NCBI GenBank assembly: GCA_014190155.1
Contig: BJFY01000002.1
Coordinates: 71,209 to 135,208 of the forward strand
DNA from: Actinomycetes bacterium
Lineage (GTDB): Bacteria; Actinomycetota; Actinomycetes; Nanopelagicales; Nanopelagicaceae
Direction of reading: 5' to 3'
DNA length: 64,000 nt
Positions within the stretch are counted from its first letter, which is position 1; each line of letters opens with the position of its first letter. Below the pieces are notes generated by a model. It saw only the letters and a program-made list of their open reading frames with translations. It was not told where the DNA came from and searched no databases. Below are positions 21,740 through 31,251 of the stretch, piece by piece. The position numbers were made by a program, and so were the translations under genes.

Positions 21740-21757
21740 GTCAGACTCGGCGCAACC
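21730..21757 (+). promoter_or_regulatory. hairpin at the gmk-rpoZ junction
   Basis: GGTTG (21730-21734) can pair with CAACC (21753-21757), enclosing GAGT (21738-21741) paired with ACTC (21745-21748). There is no U run, so it is not a standard terminator. It lies about 25 bases before the rpoZ ribosome-binding site and may be a processing or stability element. The evidence is base pairing only. Confidence 0.25.
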
Positions 21758-21785
21758 ACCGAAATAATTTCCTGAGGAGCAACTT

Positions 21786-22049
21786 GTGGCAAACCTAGAT
21801 GGCATCACCAATCCACCAATCGATGAACTTCTAGATAAGGCTGGTTCAAAATATAGCTTGGTGCTTTACGCTGCTAAGCGAGCTCGTCAGATCAACGCGT
21901 ATTACTCGCAACTTGGCGAAGGTTTACTCGAATACGTTGGCCCGTTGGTAGAAACACATGTTCATGAGAAGCCACTTTCAATTGCGCTCCGTGAAATAAA
22001 TGAGGGCTTGCTGACTATCGAAAATCTTGAGCCGACTCCTCAGAATTAA
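21786..22049 (+). CDS. rpoZ: RNA polymerase omega subunit
   Basis: A small subunit that helps assemble the beta-prime subunit. Length is 87 residues with the conserved N-terminal [20 protein letters not shown]-type segment (shortened) and [28 protein letters not shown] follows. The start is GTG at 21786 with a good Shine-Dalgarno AGGAG (21775-21779). It lies between gmk and coaBC as in most actinobacteria. Confidence 0.94.
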   Translation: MANLDGITNPPIDELLDKAGSKYSLVLYAAKRARQINAYYSQLGEGLLEYVGPLVETHVHEKPLSIALREINEGLLTIENLEPTPQN

Positions 22050-22086
22050 TTTGATCTTTTAACTGCCGTTAAAAGGAAACTTGAAA

Positions 22087-23301
22087 ATGATAGATATTAC
22101 CTTCCCTCGAGGTAGAGAAATCGTCCTCGGCGTTGGCGCTGGAATCGCTGCTTATAAATCCTGCGATCTATTACGACGCCTTCAGGATCATGGTTTCTTG
22201 GTAACCGTCGTACCAACGCCATCAAGTTTGCACTTTGTCGGCAAAGCAACCTGGGAGGCGCTCTCTGGTCGAATAGTTAATACCGATGTCTGGGAAAATA
22301 TCCCCGCTGTGCCGCACGTTGCACTTGGCGCTCAAGCTGATTTTTTAATTATCGCTCCTGCGACCGCAGATTTGATCGCAAGAATTGCAGCGGGGCGAGC
22401 TGATGATTTATTGACCAACACAGTTTTAACCACACTGGCTCCAATAATTCTAGTGCCCGCTATGCATCCACAAATGTGGCAAAACCCAGCCACGGTTGCA
22501 AATGTCGCCTTACTACGTTCTCGCGGAATTCACGTGTTAGAGCCTGCGGTCGGCAGATTAACCGGTAACGATATTGGGGCCGGCAGATTTCCAGAGACTT
22601 CTGAAATAATTGCCAAGTTCTTAGAAATCTCGCAGAGCAATTGCGATCTGCTAGGTAAAAAGATTTTAATAACTGCGGGCGGAACTAGGGAAGCAATTGA
22701 TCCGGTCCGTTACATCGGTAATAGATCAAGTGGTAAACAAGGTTACGCGCTTGCATTTGCAGCAGCTAAACGCGGCGCAATTGTAGAGCTAATCGCGGCG
22801 AATAGTACGATCCCAGATATTGAGGGCATCAGAACGATACATGTCGAAAGTGCAGATCAACTTGATTTAGTCGTGCGCGATAGATTCCCAGATGCTGATG
22901 CGCTATTGATGTGTGCGGCTGTTGCCGACGCTAAACCCAACCAATACTCCGATAACAAAATTAAAAAATCTGCGCTTTCGCAAATTCAATTAGTAACGAA
23001 TCCAGATATTTTGGCAAATATTGCAAAAAAGCGGAGAAGTAATCAAGTGCTATTAGGTTTTGCAGCTGAAACTGATTCAGATTTGCTAACTTTTGGCAAA
23101 GCAAAATTGCTCGCAAAAGGTGTCGATTTTCTTTACGTCAATCAAGTTAACCAAGGAGCAATCTTTGGATCTGATTTCACATCTGGGTACATATTGGATC
23201 GAGAAGGCAGTGTTGCCAAAGTAGAAGCGGTATCGAAAGACACGCTATCTGAGATATTGCTCGATAACGTTGTGGAGCGGTTAAGGTATGCCAATGTCTA
23301 A
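22087..23301 (+). CDS. coaBC: bifunctional phosphopantothenoylcysteine decarboxylase / phosphopantothenate-cysteine ligase
   Basis: Two steps of coenzyme A synthesis. The N-terminal flavoprotein domain (CoaC) has [11 protein letters not shown], the active-site His in PHVALG and the PAMHPQMW stretch. The C-terminal CoaB domain has [18 protein letters not shown], the Lys loop IKKS and GFAAET. Length is 404 residues. ATG at 22087 is preferred to TTG at 22081 because AAAAGGA then sits about 9 bases away. The gene ends inside the start of metK. Confidence 0.95.
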   Translation: MIDITFPRGREIVLGVGAGIAAYKSCDLLRRLQDHGFLVTVVPTPSSLHFVGKATWEALSGRIVNTDVWENIPAVPHVALGAQADFLIIAPATADLIARIAAGRADDLLTNTVLTTLAPIILVPAMHPQMWQNPATVANVALLRSRGIHVLEPAVGRLTGNDIGAGRFPETSEIIAKFLEISQSNCDLLGKKILITAGGTREAIDPVRYIGNRSSGKQGYALAFAAAKRGAIVELIAANSTIPDIEGIRTIHVESADQLDLVVRDRFPDADALLMCAAVADAKPNQYSDNKIKKSALSQIQLVTNPDILANIAKKRRSNQVLLGFAAETDSDLLTFGKAKLLAKGVDFLYVNQVNQGAIFGSDFTSGYILDREGSVAKVEAVSKDTLSEILLDNVVERLRYANV

Positions 23302-24487
23302 ACGTCTCTTTACTTCTGAGTCTGTAACTGAAGGCCATCCAGATAAAATGGCAGATCAAATTTCAGATGCAATCCTGGATTCACTATTGAGCCAAGACAA
23401 AAATTCTCGGGTAGCAGTAGAGACTTTACTAACAACCGGCCAAGTACATGTCGCTGGTGAAGTCACAACTAATGGCTATGCCGATGTGATGGGGTTAGTG
23501 CGAGATACCGTATTGGGAATCGGATACGACTCCTCCGATAAAGGATTCGATGGTAATTCTTGTGGCGTATCAATTTCGATCGGCCAACAATCTGGGGATA
23601 TCGCAGCTGGTGTAGATCATGCATTTGAAGAACGAGTTTCACAATCGGTTGATCCATTAGATTTGCAAGGTGCAGGCGATCAAGGATTAATGTTTGGATA
23701 TGCCACTACCGATACTCCAGAATTAATGCCGCTTCCGATTTGGTTAGCGCATAAGTTAGCCGAGAAATTAACGGCCGTGCGTAAATCTGGCGAACTGTCT
23801 TACCTTCGCCCCGATGGTAAGACCCAAGTAACTATCGAATACGATGGCGATAAACCGGTCTCGTTGAACACTGTAGTTATCTCAAGTCAACATGCTGCGA
23901 ATATCGATATAGAGAAACAATTAGCGCCAGAAGTAAAAGCCAAAGTTATCGATCCAGTTCTAAGAGAAGTAAACCTGCCGTTCAAGGATTTACGAATTCT
24001 GATCAACCCAACTGGGCGTTTTGTAACAGGTGGACCAATGGGGGATGCTGGTTTAACTGGTCGAAAAATCATTGTTGATACCTACGGTGGTATGGCCCGA
24101 CACGGTGGCGGCGCATTTAGCGGAAAAGATCCATCAAAAGTGGATCGCTCTGCGGCATACGCGATGCGTTGGGTGGCGAAAAACGTGGTGGCGGCTGGAT
24201 TGGCTACTCGGTGCGAAGTTCAAGTCGCATATGCAATTGGCAAAGCGCAACCAGTGGGGCTATTTGTCGAAACTTTCGGAACTGAAAAAGTTCCAGTGAA
24301 CCAAATTTCTGATGCAGTTTTAGCGGTCTTTGATCTACGTCCAGCTGCGATCATTCGTGATCTCCAATTATTGCGCCCGATTTATTTGGCGACTGCAGCT
24401 TACGGACATTTCGGTCGGGAACTTCCAAACTTCACTTGGGAGAAAGCTGATCGCGTAGCTGCGTTGCAATCTCAGATTAAAGGATAG
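23294..24487 (+). CDS. metK: S-adenosylmethionine synthase
   Basis: Makes S-adenosylmethionine from methionine and [22 protein letters not shown] is at the N terminus, [12 protein letters not shown] near residue 119 and [20 protein letters not shown] near 265. Length is 397 residues. ATG at 23294, 8 bases inside coaBC, has AAGG at a suitable distance; an ATG at 23288 is possible. No SAM riboswitch can fit because there is no leader. Confidence 0.97.
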   Translation: MSKRLFTSESVTEGHPDKMADQISDAILDSLLSQDKNSRVAVETLLTTGQVHVAGEVTTNGYADVMGLVRDTVLGIGYDSSDKGFDGNSCGVSISIGQQSGDIAAGVDHAFEERVSQSVDPLDLQGAGDQGLMFGYATTDTPELMPLPIWLAHKLAEKLTAVRKSGELSYLRPDGKTQVTIEYDGDKPVSLNTVVISSQHAANIDIEKQLAPEVKAKVIDPVLREVNLPFKDLRILINPTGRFVTGGPMGDAGLTGRKIIVDTYGGMARHGGGAFSGKDPSKVDRSAAYAMRWVAKNVVAAGLATRCEVQVAYAIGKAQPVGLFVETFGTEKVPVNQISDAVLAVFDLRPAAIIRDLQLLRPIYLATAAYGHFGRELPNFTWEKADRVAALQSQIKG

Positions 24488-24493
24488 TTTCAC

Positions 24494-26437
24494 GTGGCGC
24501 AATTGCGACCACTTCGCCTTATTTCGCAACGGGCTAAAAGTAATTACGAAGCCGCGACTAAGGGTACTTTCGTAGTGGATGTGGTTGTGGATACTCCAGT
24601 AATACATCTTGATGGTCTATATACCTATGCTTTAACCGATTCGGATCGCGAACTTTGCGAAATTGGTGCTTTCGTCAAAATTCCATTCGGGAAAACTGTT
24701 ACTACCGGGTATGTAGTTAATATCCGTGTTCGCACCATTAATGATGTCGCGCTTAAAAGTATAGTTTCGATAATCACTAACCGTGCGTTATTACAACCAA
24801 ATATTTGGGCGCTAATACAGATCGCTGCCACCAGGTATTGCACCAATCCAAATGAATTAATTCGATTTGCGATTCCACCGAGAGTTGCAAATTCCGAGAA
24901 AATCTCTTTGACGTTTCCCAAAAAAGCCATTGGATCTAAATCGCCCCCTTACGTAAGTACGGGTTTATTGAAAGAAGTATATGGTTCCAAGATTTCCGCA
25001 ATAACAAGTAAAAAAAGCGGGGCAATATTAGCGCCGACTGCAATTGATACGTTTGAAATCTTGCTTGAGATGATCTTGCAGAAAATTTCCCTTGGCCCAG
25101 TTTTAGTCATTGTTCCTGATGCAAAAGATACAGATCGGTTGGTGGGAAAATTATCAGAGCACGGGCAATTGGATTTCTTGCGCTTCGATTCTTCGTTAGA
25201 TAAGAGCGCGCGGTATTTAGCTTTCTTAAGGATTTTGCAAGGCGAATATCAGTTAGTTATTGGCAATAGATCTGCAATTTTTGCGCCGATACCCAATCTG
25301 CAGAGCATTATTATTTTGAATGAATCTGATCCTTCAAATTTTGAACGTAGATCACCCTATACAAATACTCGGGATTTAGCGTTGTTGCGATCTAATAACG
25401 AAAAAATATCACTCTGGTTCCTAGATGCATCGCCATCACTTGAGCTGCTCCGATTGGTAGAAAGCAAATGGTTACCATTTTTCACCCCCTCGGTAGATTT
25501 TGTACGAGACCGAAAATGGTTAATCACCTCCGAAAATCATGAGCTCACTCGTAAAAATGTTTTTTCAGTAATTCGACACGGGTTAGAACGAGGTCCAGTT
25601 TTAATCGTGGTTTCCGAACGTGGATATTTCAACGCCGCAACTTGTAACCAATGTAAGAATCAAGCGTTATGTAAATGTGGTGCCAAACTTTTATTAGGTA
25701 AAGCTGCTACTTCGCCAGAGTGTGTGCTTTGCGCAACAAAGTATCCCGAATGGAAATGTAATTGGTGTAACTCGACAAAGTTCTATCGGTTCCAGAAAGG
25801 CGATGAACGTCATTTGGAAGAATTTGGTAAGGCTTTCCCAAAAGTTTCCATAACCTCATCAAATGCTAAGTTAGCGAAAGTCAGAATTAGTAATGAATCC
25901 GCGATAGTGATTGCGACGCCCGGTTGTGAACCAGTCTGTCAAGATGGCTATGCTGCAATAGTTTTATTGGATGGTAAATCAATATTTAACCGTCCGTTTT
26001 TACGTAGCGAAGAAGAGGCTCGATACCGTTGGTTGAACGCCCTCACCATGCTCCGACCAGATGGGCAAATTTACCTATCGTTGCCAGATTCTCATCCCGA
26101 AGTGCAAGCCTTACTGCAACCGATACCGTTGAAATCGAGTCGAAGCGAGTTAGAAAATCGTAAGGGTCTTTCATTTCCGCCCTACGCGAGGTTTATCGAG
26201 ATACAAAGTGCAAGTAAAGAAATCAATTTAATTGCAGAACAACTCCGGCGCGAAGATTCAATTAACTGTGAAGTATTGGGACCGACTCAAATTGATAAAT
26301 TGGAGAGCAAAATTATCTTGAAAGTTTCGATCGCTGATAGTGCAAAGTTAGGTAAGATTGTTTATGATTTAAAGCGTTATCGCAGCGCTAAAGCGATGTC
26401 GGCGCTACGCGTACAAGTTGACCCGTTTACGATTTGA
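24494..26437 (+). CDS. priA: primosomal protein N' (PriA), helicase motifs lost
   Basis: A replication restart protein, 647 residues, starting at GTG 6 bases after metK. The N-terminal DNA-binding domain reads VDTPVIHLDGLYTYAL. The zinc-binding cysteines are clear (CNQCKNQALCKCG and CVLCATKY then CNWC, about residues 386-430). The Walker A loop normally near residue 180 is replaced by a sequence without GKT, and the DEAH box by LNES. This is the known actinobacterial form thought to lack helicase activity, so it may act as a structural loader. RNA or DNA targets are not shown here. Confidence 0.9.
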   Translation: MAQLRPLRLISQRAKSNYEAATKGTFVVDVVVDTPVIHLDGLYTYALTDSDRELCEIGAFVKIPFGKTVTTGYVVNIRVRTINDVALKSIVSIITNRALLQPNIWALIQIAATRYCTNPNELIRFAIPPRVANSEKISLTFPKKAIGSKSPPYVSTGLLKEVYGSKISAITSKKSGAILAPTAIDTFEILLEMILQKISLGPVLVIVPDAKDTDRLVGKLSEHGQLDFLRFDSSLDKSARYLAFLRILQGEYQLVIGNRSAIFAPIPNLQSIIILNESDPSNFERRSPYTNTRDLALLRSNNEKISLWFLDASPSLELLRLVESKWLPFFTPSVDFVRDRKWLITSENHELTRKNVFSVIRHGLERGPVLIVVSERGYFNAATCNQCKNQALCKCGAKLLLGKAATSPECVLCATKYPEWKCNWCNSTKFYRFQKGDERHLEEFGKAFPKVSITSSNAKLAKVRISNESAIVIATPGCEPVCQDGYAAIVLLDGKSIFNRPFLRSEEEARYRWLNALTMLRPDGQIYLSLPDSHPEVQALLQPIPLKSSRSELENRKGLSFPPYARFIEIQSASKEINLIAEQLRREDSINCEVLGPTQIDKLESKIILKVSIADSAKLGKIVYDLKRYRSAKAMSALRVQVDPFTI

Positions 26438-26444
26438 TCTCAGA

Positions 26445-26450
26445 TAGACT
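26445..26450 (+). promoter_or_regulatory. -10 box of def
   Basis: TAGACT is followed by 6 bases and the def ATG at 26457. A TTGACC at 26418-26423 lies 21 bases upstream, too far for an ideal -35. It predicts a leaderless def message and an internal promoter in the long plus-strand run. Confidence 0.5.
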
Positions 26451-26456
26451 CCGCGC

Positions 26457-27017
26457 ATGGCGCTGCAACCGATCCGATTATTTGGTGATCCAATTTTGGC
26501 GACTCCCGCTACCGCCGTTTTGGATTTCGATAAAGAATTGCGTAACTTGGTTGCGGATTTAACCGAAACCATGCTGGAAGCCCCCGGAGCTGGCCTAGCT
26601 GCACCACAGATCGGAGTGCCATTACGGGTTTTTGTTTGGCACATTGACGATGTATTCGGTCATCTAATCAACCCTTCACTAGATTTAAGCGAGGAATTGC
26701 AAGAAGGCGAAGAAGGCTGTCTCTCATTCCCAGATTTGAATTATGAAACCTCAAGAGCGCTCCGTGCAGTTGCGAAAGGTTTCAACATGCACGGTGAACC
26801 TATCGTTGTAGAGGGTAGTGAATTGTTATCAAGAGCGCTCCAACACGAAACTGATCATCTGGATGGGATTTTATTTATCGATCGCTTGTCTAAGGACCTA
26901 AGGAAACAAGCGATGAAAGATATCCGCGAATCGGAATGGTTTATGTTGGCTTCGGAGCGCGGAATATCGCCGCAATTCAAAGTTTCACCGCACCGCACTA
27001 ATGGTCTAGGGTTGTAA
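26457..27017 (+). CDS. def: peptide deformylase
   Basis: Removes the formyl group from nascent proteins. All three metal-site motifs are present: GAGLAAPQIGVP (about residues 44-55), EGCLSFP (about 88-94, Cys metal ligand) and QHETDHLDG (about 127-135, two His ligands and catalytic Glu). Length is 186 residues. It has no ribosome-binding site but a -10 box 6 bases upstream. fmt follows after 5 bases, so formylation and deformylation genes are paired as usual. Confidence 0.96.
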   Translation: MALQPIRLFGDPILATPATAVLDFDKELRNLVADLTETMLEAPGAGLAAPQIGVPLRVFVWHIDDVFGHLINPSLDLSEELQEGEEGCLSFPDLNYETSRALRAVAKGFNMHGEPIVVEGSELLSRALQHETDHLDGILFIDRLSKDLRKQAMKDIRESEWFMLASERGISPQFKVSPHRTNGLGL

Positions 27018-27022
27018 TTACG

Positions 27023-27931
27023 TTGCGAATTGCTATTGCGTCCTCATCGCGAGTTGCGTTACCTACAATTGAAACGATCGAAAATAGTGAGCACGAATTA
27101 ATTGGCTTAATCACCGCGCCTGATGCACCTGCTGGTCGAGGCCGAGTGTCAACTGCAAATGAGTTTGCCAATTGGGCGAGCGATACTGGCCGCGATATAT
27201 CTAAGCCAATTGATTTTGTGGAGATGATGGCTCTGATTACAGAGATGGCCCCCGATTTAATTATTACAATTGCTTACGGGAAATTGATCCCAGAACAACT
27301 CTTATCGCAAGTTAAATATGGTTGGTTAAATTTACATTTTTCACTTTTGCCAAAATGGCGCGGCGCCGCACCAGTGCAATGGGCCATTAAATCTGGTGAA
27401 AGTACGACTGGAGTAACGGTTTTCCAATTAGATAAAGGAATGGATACCGGCCCGATCTATGTAATCAAAGAGTTAAAAATTTCAGACACTTCCACCACTG
27501 ACTCATTGCTGGAGGAGCTATCGGTATTGGGAAGCGGCGCAGTTTTAACGGCGATTGATTTAATTCTGGCTGATACCGTGCCGGTTAAGCAGCAAACGGC
27601 GGGTTCGATAGCGCCCAAAATTTCCAAAGCGGATGCGGCGATTAATTGGTTTTTAACAAAGAGAGAAGTTGATTGCCATATTCGAGCGATGACTAGCAAC
27701 CCTGGTGCTTGGACCAAAGTTGGCGGGGTTCGTTTAGTGATTAATAGCGCTCGGAGTATCAACGGGGATTGTAGATCGGGCGAGCTTTGCAAAATAGATG
27801 AAGCGATAGTAATTGGCACTTCGGATGGTGCAATCGCATTAGAAGAAGTTACTCCCGAAGGCAAGCGTTTAATGAGCGGCGCGGATTGGTTTCGCGGGGC
27901 TCGGATAGAAGTCGGAACTTTCTGTGAATAA
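27023..27931 (+). CDS. fmt: methionyl-tRNA formyltransferase
   Basis: Formylates Met-tRNAi with 10-formyl-THF. The N-terminal domain has APDAPAGRGR and the folate/formyl-transfer motif LNLHFSLLPKWRGAAPVQWA with the catalytic Asn-His pair. GVTVFQLDKGMDTGPI is typical. A C-terminal OB-like tRNA-binding domain begins near residue 205. Length is 302 residues. The start is TTG at 27023, and the AGGG 12-15 bases upstream may serve as ribosome-binding site. It overlaps rsmB by 8 bases. Confidence 0.95.
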   Translation: MRIAIASSSRVALPTIETIENSEHELIGLITAPDAPAGRGRVSTANEFANWASDTGRDISKPIDFVEMMALITEMAPDLIITIAYGKLIPEQLLSQVKYGWLNLHFSLLPKWRGAAPVQWAIKSGESTTGVTVFQLDKGMDTGPIYVIKELKISDTSTTDSLLEELSVLGSGAVLTAIDLILADTVPVKQQTAGSIAPKISKADAAINWFLTKREVDCHIRAMTSNPGAWTKVGGVRLVINSARSINGDCRSGELCKIDEAIVIGTSDGAIALEEVTPEGKRLMSGADWFRGARIEVGTFCE

Positions 27932-29327
27932 AGCGCCAGGTCGTAATTTCACAAAACCAAACCCAGATTTGCCGCGTTTAATGGCCTATGAAACGCTTTA
28001 CGAAGTTACTTTTGAAGGTGGATATAGCAATTTATTACTGCCAAAGCGGCTAGAAAAAAGCGAATTAGATCTCCGAGATCGATCGTTTGTAACTGAACTG
28101 GTTTACGGCACCTTACGTATGCAGGGTAAGCATGATTTTAGAATAGCTAAAAGTTCAGCAAGAACTTTGGCGCAGATTGATCCGAAAGTGTTGCTCTGCT
28201 TAAGGCTTGGGGTCCACCAAATTTATGAAATGCGAATTCCAGATCATGCAGCGGTTTCCGCAACGGTAGAACTTGCCCGCAAAGTTGCGGGGGAGTCGAG
28301 CGGATCCTTTGTAAATGCTGTGTTGCGTAATATGACCAATTTGATTCCGCAGAATTCGGTCTCGTTAGAATTAGCGAGTCAAGTCGATAAGAATACTTAT
28401 TTAGCGAACGAATTCTCACACCCAGATTGGATTATCTCAGCTTACTTAGATCATCTAAAAGATTATGAAAAAGTTGCAGAACTATTAGCTGCAAATAATA
28501 TTCCCGCCCAACCCACTTTAGTTGCTTGGCCGAATTTCTCATCTGTCTCTGAATTAGTTGCGGGTGGCGCGGTTGCGGTTCCGGAGACCAAGTACGCCGC
28601 GAATTTCGCCGGAAATCCCGGTTCGCTATCGGAAATAAAATCACGAAAAGCAGGCGTTCAAGATTATGGATCGCAGTTAGTAACTGAAATATTTTATGCC
28701 ACATCGGCCGGGATCACGAAGAAATTACGATGGCTTGACATGTGTGCCGGACCGGGTGGGAAGAGCGCGCTATTAACTGCGCTAATTTCTGATCGCGATG
28801 ATTATTTTCTTGCAAACGAACTATCCGAAGTCCGAGCAAAACTAGTCCGCCAAGTCATCAAAACTGGCGAAGTTGTTTCATTTGATGGTCGAGAGTTAGC
28901 CAGCAATGGTTTTGCTAGACCGGAAAACGCGTTTGATCGGGTTTTGATAGATGCGCCTTGTACAGGCCTAGGTGCGTTGCGGCGGCGCCCAGAAACGCGG
29001 TGGCGCCGCTCTGTTAACGATTTGAAATCTTTGATGCAATTACAAAAAGAATTACTGCATAGCGCCAGCGAGATACTAGTTGATGACGGCTTGATTGCAT
29101 ATGTAACGTGCTCGCCGCATTTAAATGAAACTAGATTTCAAGTCAAAGAATTTTTGCGCACTCATCGTGAATTTGAATTGGCCGCTATCCCAACCGGCGT
29201 TGCGAATGGGAAGTATGCATCTGCCATCCAAGATGATGGCATGTTCCAACTATGGACCCACACCCACGGAACTGATGCTATCTTTCTTGCGTTGTTACAG
29301 CGGAAGGAAAGTAAGGTGCAAGGTTAA
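27924..29327 (+). CDS. rsmB: 16S rRNA (cytosine-967-C5) methyltransferase RsmB
   Basis: Methylates 16S rRNA. An N-terminal NusB-like RNA-binding domain (about residues 10-140) is fused to a Rossmann methyltransferase. The SAM loop is DMCAGPGGKSALL (about 272-284), the catalytic motif IV is DAPCTGLGALRR (about 341-352), and motif VI carries the second Cys in YVTCSPHLNE. Length is 467 residues. The start is GTG at 27924 inside fmt. It ends on the rpe start (TAATG). Confidence 0.95.
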   Translation: MNKAPGRNFTKPNPDLPRLMAYETLYEVTFEGGYSNLLLPKRLEKSELDLRDRSFVTELVYGTLRMQGKHDFRIAKSSARTLAQIDPKVLLCLRLGVHQIYEMRIPDHAAVSATVELARKVAGESSGSFVNAVLRNMTNLIPQNSVSLELASQVDKNTYLANEFSHPDWIISAYLDHLKDYEKVAELLAANNIPAQPTLVAWPNFSSVSELVAGGAVAVPETKYAANFAGNPGSLSEIKSRKAGVQDYGSQLVTEIFYATSAGITKKLRWLDMCAGPGGKSALLTALISDRDDYFLANELSEVRAKLVRQVIKTGEVVSFDGRELASNGFARPENAFDRVLIDAPCTGLGALRRRPETRWRRSVNDLKSLMQLQKELLHSASEILVDDGLIAYVTCSPHLNETRFQVKEFLRTHREFELAAIPTGVANGKYASAIQDDGMFQLWTHTHGTDAIFLALLQRKESKVQG

Positions 29328-29995
29328 TGATTCGCATCTGTCCAAGTATCCTTAATGCAAATTTTGACGATCTGCCAAATGAGATCGCGCGAGTAGAAGC
29401 AACAGCTGATCTTATACATTTAGATGTAATGGATAACATTTTTGTACCCAATTTAACTTTCGATTTCGATGCGTCTAATGAAATTATTGAGAGCAGCAAA
29501 TTGCCGATAGATGTGCATTTAATGGTAGAAAAAGCCGATATTGCAGGTCCAAGATATGCAGCTACTAAAGCAGTCAGCGTAACAATTCATTACGAAGCGA
29601 CCGAAAATGTTGCAAAAACTTTAGCCGCGATAAGAAATAATGGCACCAGAGCCGGTTTAGCGATCAAACCAGGAACTTCTATTGAAGTAATAAAACCTTA
29701 CCTAAATCTGATCGATATGATTTTAGTTATGACAGTCGAGCCTGGTTTTGGCGGTCAAAGTTTCATGCATGAAATGATGCCTAAGGTAGAGCTTGCTAGA
29801 AATTGGTTACGCAGCAATAGTTTTACCGATCTCTGGCTACAAGTTGATGGCGGAATCTCAGTAGAAACAATCGCATTAGCAAGCACGGCAGGCGCAGATA
29901 CTTTTGTTGCTGGCAGTGCGGTTTACAGATCTAATGAGCCTGCGCAAATGGTTACCAAGTTGCGGCAACTAGCTCAGGATGCTTTTTTACCTTAG
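29327..29995 (+). CDS. rpe: ribulose-phosphate 3-epimerase
   Basis: Interconverts ribulose-5-P and xylulose-5-P. A TIM barrel of 222 residues with ICPSILNANFDDL, the metal/catalytic HLDVMDNIFVPN, DVHLMVE, MTVEPGFGGQSF and VDGGI, then the phosphate loop AGSAVYR. The start overlaps the rsmB stop by one base. A 118-base gap follows before hisE, which has its own promoter. Confidence 0.96.
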   Translation: MIRICPSILNANFDDLPNEIARVEATADLIHLDVMDNIFVPNLTFDFDASNEIIESSKLPIDVHLMVEKADIAGPRYAATKAVSVTIHYEATENVAKTLAAIRNNGTRAGLAIKPGTSIEVIKPYLNLIDMILVMTVEPGFGGQSFMHEMMPKVELARNWLRSNSFTDLWLQVDGGISVETIALASTAGADTFVAGSAVYRSNEPAQMVTKLRQLAQDAFLP

Positions 29996-30101
29996 AAGAT
30001 CAGCCCTTGATACATCCCGGCTGCGAGTTTATCTGCCACTTGTGCATTGGGGTTTGAGATCTTGGCTCAAAATATCCCAGCGAGAGCAGGCAACGCTCTA
30101 G

Positions 30102-30107
30102 TAAAAT
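30102..30107 (+). promoter_or_regulatory. -10 box of hisE
   Basis: TAAAAT is followed by 6 bases (AGGGGA) and ATG at 30114. It separates the his pair from the rpe transcript. Confidence 0.5.
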
Positions 30108-30113
30108 AGGGGA

Positions 30114-30377
30114 ATGAAAAGCTTCGAAAATCTCTGGGCGGAATTAAATCAAATTGCGAGAAACCGGCCTGAAGGTTCAAAAACCGTTGCCGAATTAGAT
30201 GCTGGGGTACATGCAATTGGTAAGAAAATAATTGAAGAGGCAGGCGAGATTTGGCTTGCTGCTGAGCACGAAAGTAATAAAGAGCTTGCCCTAGAGATAA
30301 GCCAACTTTTATATCATGTACAGGTTCTAATGATTTCACGTGGTTTAACATTGGAAGATATCTATGAAGCGCTTTGA
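30114..30377 (+). CDS. hisE: phosphoribosyl-ATP pyrophosphatase
   Basis: Second step of histidine synthesis. A MazG-like helical protein of 87 residues with the metal-binding [17 protein letters not shown] and the second acidic helix [16 protein letters not shown]. Monofunctional HisE adjacent to hisG is the actinobacterial arrangement. It is probably leaderless. hisG follows after 24 bases. Confidence 0.94.
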   Translation: MKSFENLWAELNQIARNRPEGSKTVAELDAGVHAIGKKIIEEAGEIWLAAEHESNKELALEISQLLYHVQVLMISRGLTLEDIYEAL

Positions 30378-30401
30378 GACCATAAGTAAAGGGGTAAGTA
30401 A

Positions 30402-31247
30402 ATGACGCTCAAGGTTGCGCTGCCGAACAAAGGTTCATTATCTGAAGCTGCTACAGCTATTTTACGTGAAGCTGGTTATCGCCAACGCAATGATCTGCGA
30501 GATCTGATTTTTATCGATCCGGAAAACGATTTGGAATTTTATTATTTACGCCCAAGAGATATCGCAATTTATGTCGGTTCTGGCGAATTGCAAATTGGTA
30601 TCACGGGTCGCGATTTGCTCATTGATTGCGCGGCCGAGGCCAGCGAGGTCCTTGGTTTGGATTTTGGAAAAAGTACTTTCCGTTTTGCGGCCGCAACCCA
30701 AATCTCCGATGAATCCGAACTTGCAGGTAAGCGCATTGCGACTGCTTATCCAGGAATCGTTGCTTCTTATCTCAACGAAAAGCGAATAACCGCAACCATT
30801 GTTAGATTGGATGGCGCAGTAGAAAGTTCTATTCGACTCGGCGTAGCTGATGTAATTGCGGATGTAGTTTCTACTGGCGGGACTTTGAAACAAGCGGGAC
30901 TCAAAGTATTCGGTACCCCAGTACTGCAAAGCGAAGCAATTCTGATTGAGAGGAAAGGCGCAGTTCGAGATGCACAAGTTGATACTTTGATTCGACGTTT
31001 AACTGGAGTAGTAATAGCCCGGCAATATGTTTTAGTCGATTACGATATCGAGAGCGTAAACTTAGAAGCTGCCTGTGAGATTACCCCAGGAATCGAATCG
31101 CCAACAATCTCACCATTGCAAAAAAGCGGCTGGTCTGCGGTTCGAGCTATGGTTTTGCGGAAAAATATTCATTCCGTAATGGATGATCTTTATCAAGTTG
31201 GTGCTAGAGGGATATTAGTAACAGATATTCACGCGAGTCGTCTTTAA
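30402..31247 (+). CDS. hisG: ATP phosphoribosyltransferase, long form
   Basis: First, feedback-inhibited step of histidine synthesis. Length is 281 residues: two periplasmic-binding-like catalytic domains with LRPRDIAIYVGSGELQIGITGRDLL and the PRPP loop IADVVSTGGTLKQAG, then a C-terminal ACT-like regulatory domain (about 210-281) that binds histidine in the long form. AAAGGGG (30389-30395) gives a ribosome-binding site 6 bases upstream. It ends 4 bases before the convergent serB. Confidence 0.95.
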   Translation: MTLKVALPNKGSLSEAATAILREAGYRQRNDLRDLIFIDPENDLEFYYLRPRDIAIYVGSGELQIGITGRDLLIDCAAEASEVLGLDFGKSTFRFAAATQISDESELAGKRIATAYPGIVASYLNEKRITATIVRLDGAVESSIRLGVADVIADVVSTGGTLKQAGLKVFGTPVLQSEAILIERKGAVRDAQVDTLIRRLTGVVIARQYVLVDYDIESVNLEAACEITPGIESPTISPLQKSGWSAVRAMVLRKNIHSVMDDLYQVGARGILVTDIHASRL

Positions 31248-31251
31248 TAAA

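Noticed and set aside
23280-23300. SAM riboswitch before metK
   Set aside because: metK starts inside coaBC, so no leader exists.
29996-30113. Minus-strand frame in the rpe-hisE gap that reads like the C-terminal end of a protein
   Set aside because: About 24 sense codons end at a stop overlapping the end of rpe, but a stop lies directly upstream and there is no start or ribosome-binding site. Too short to call even a gene remnant.
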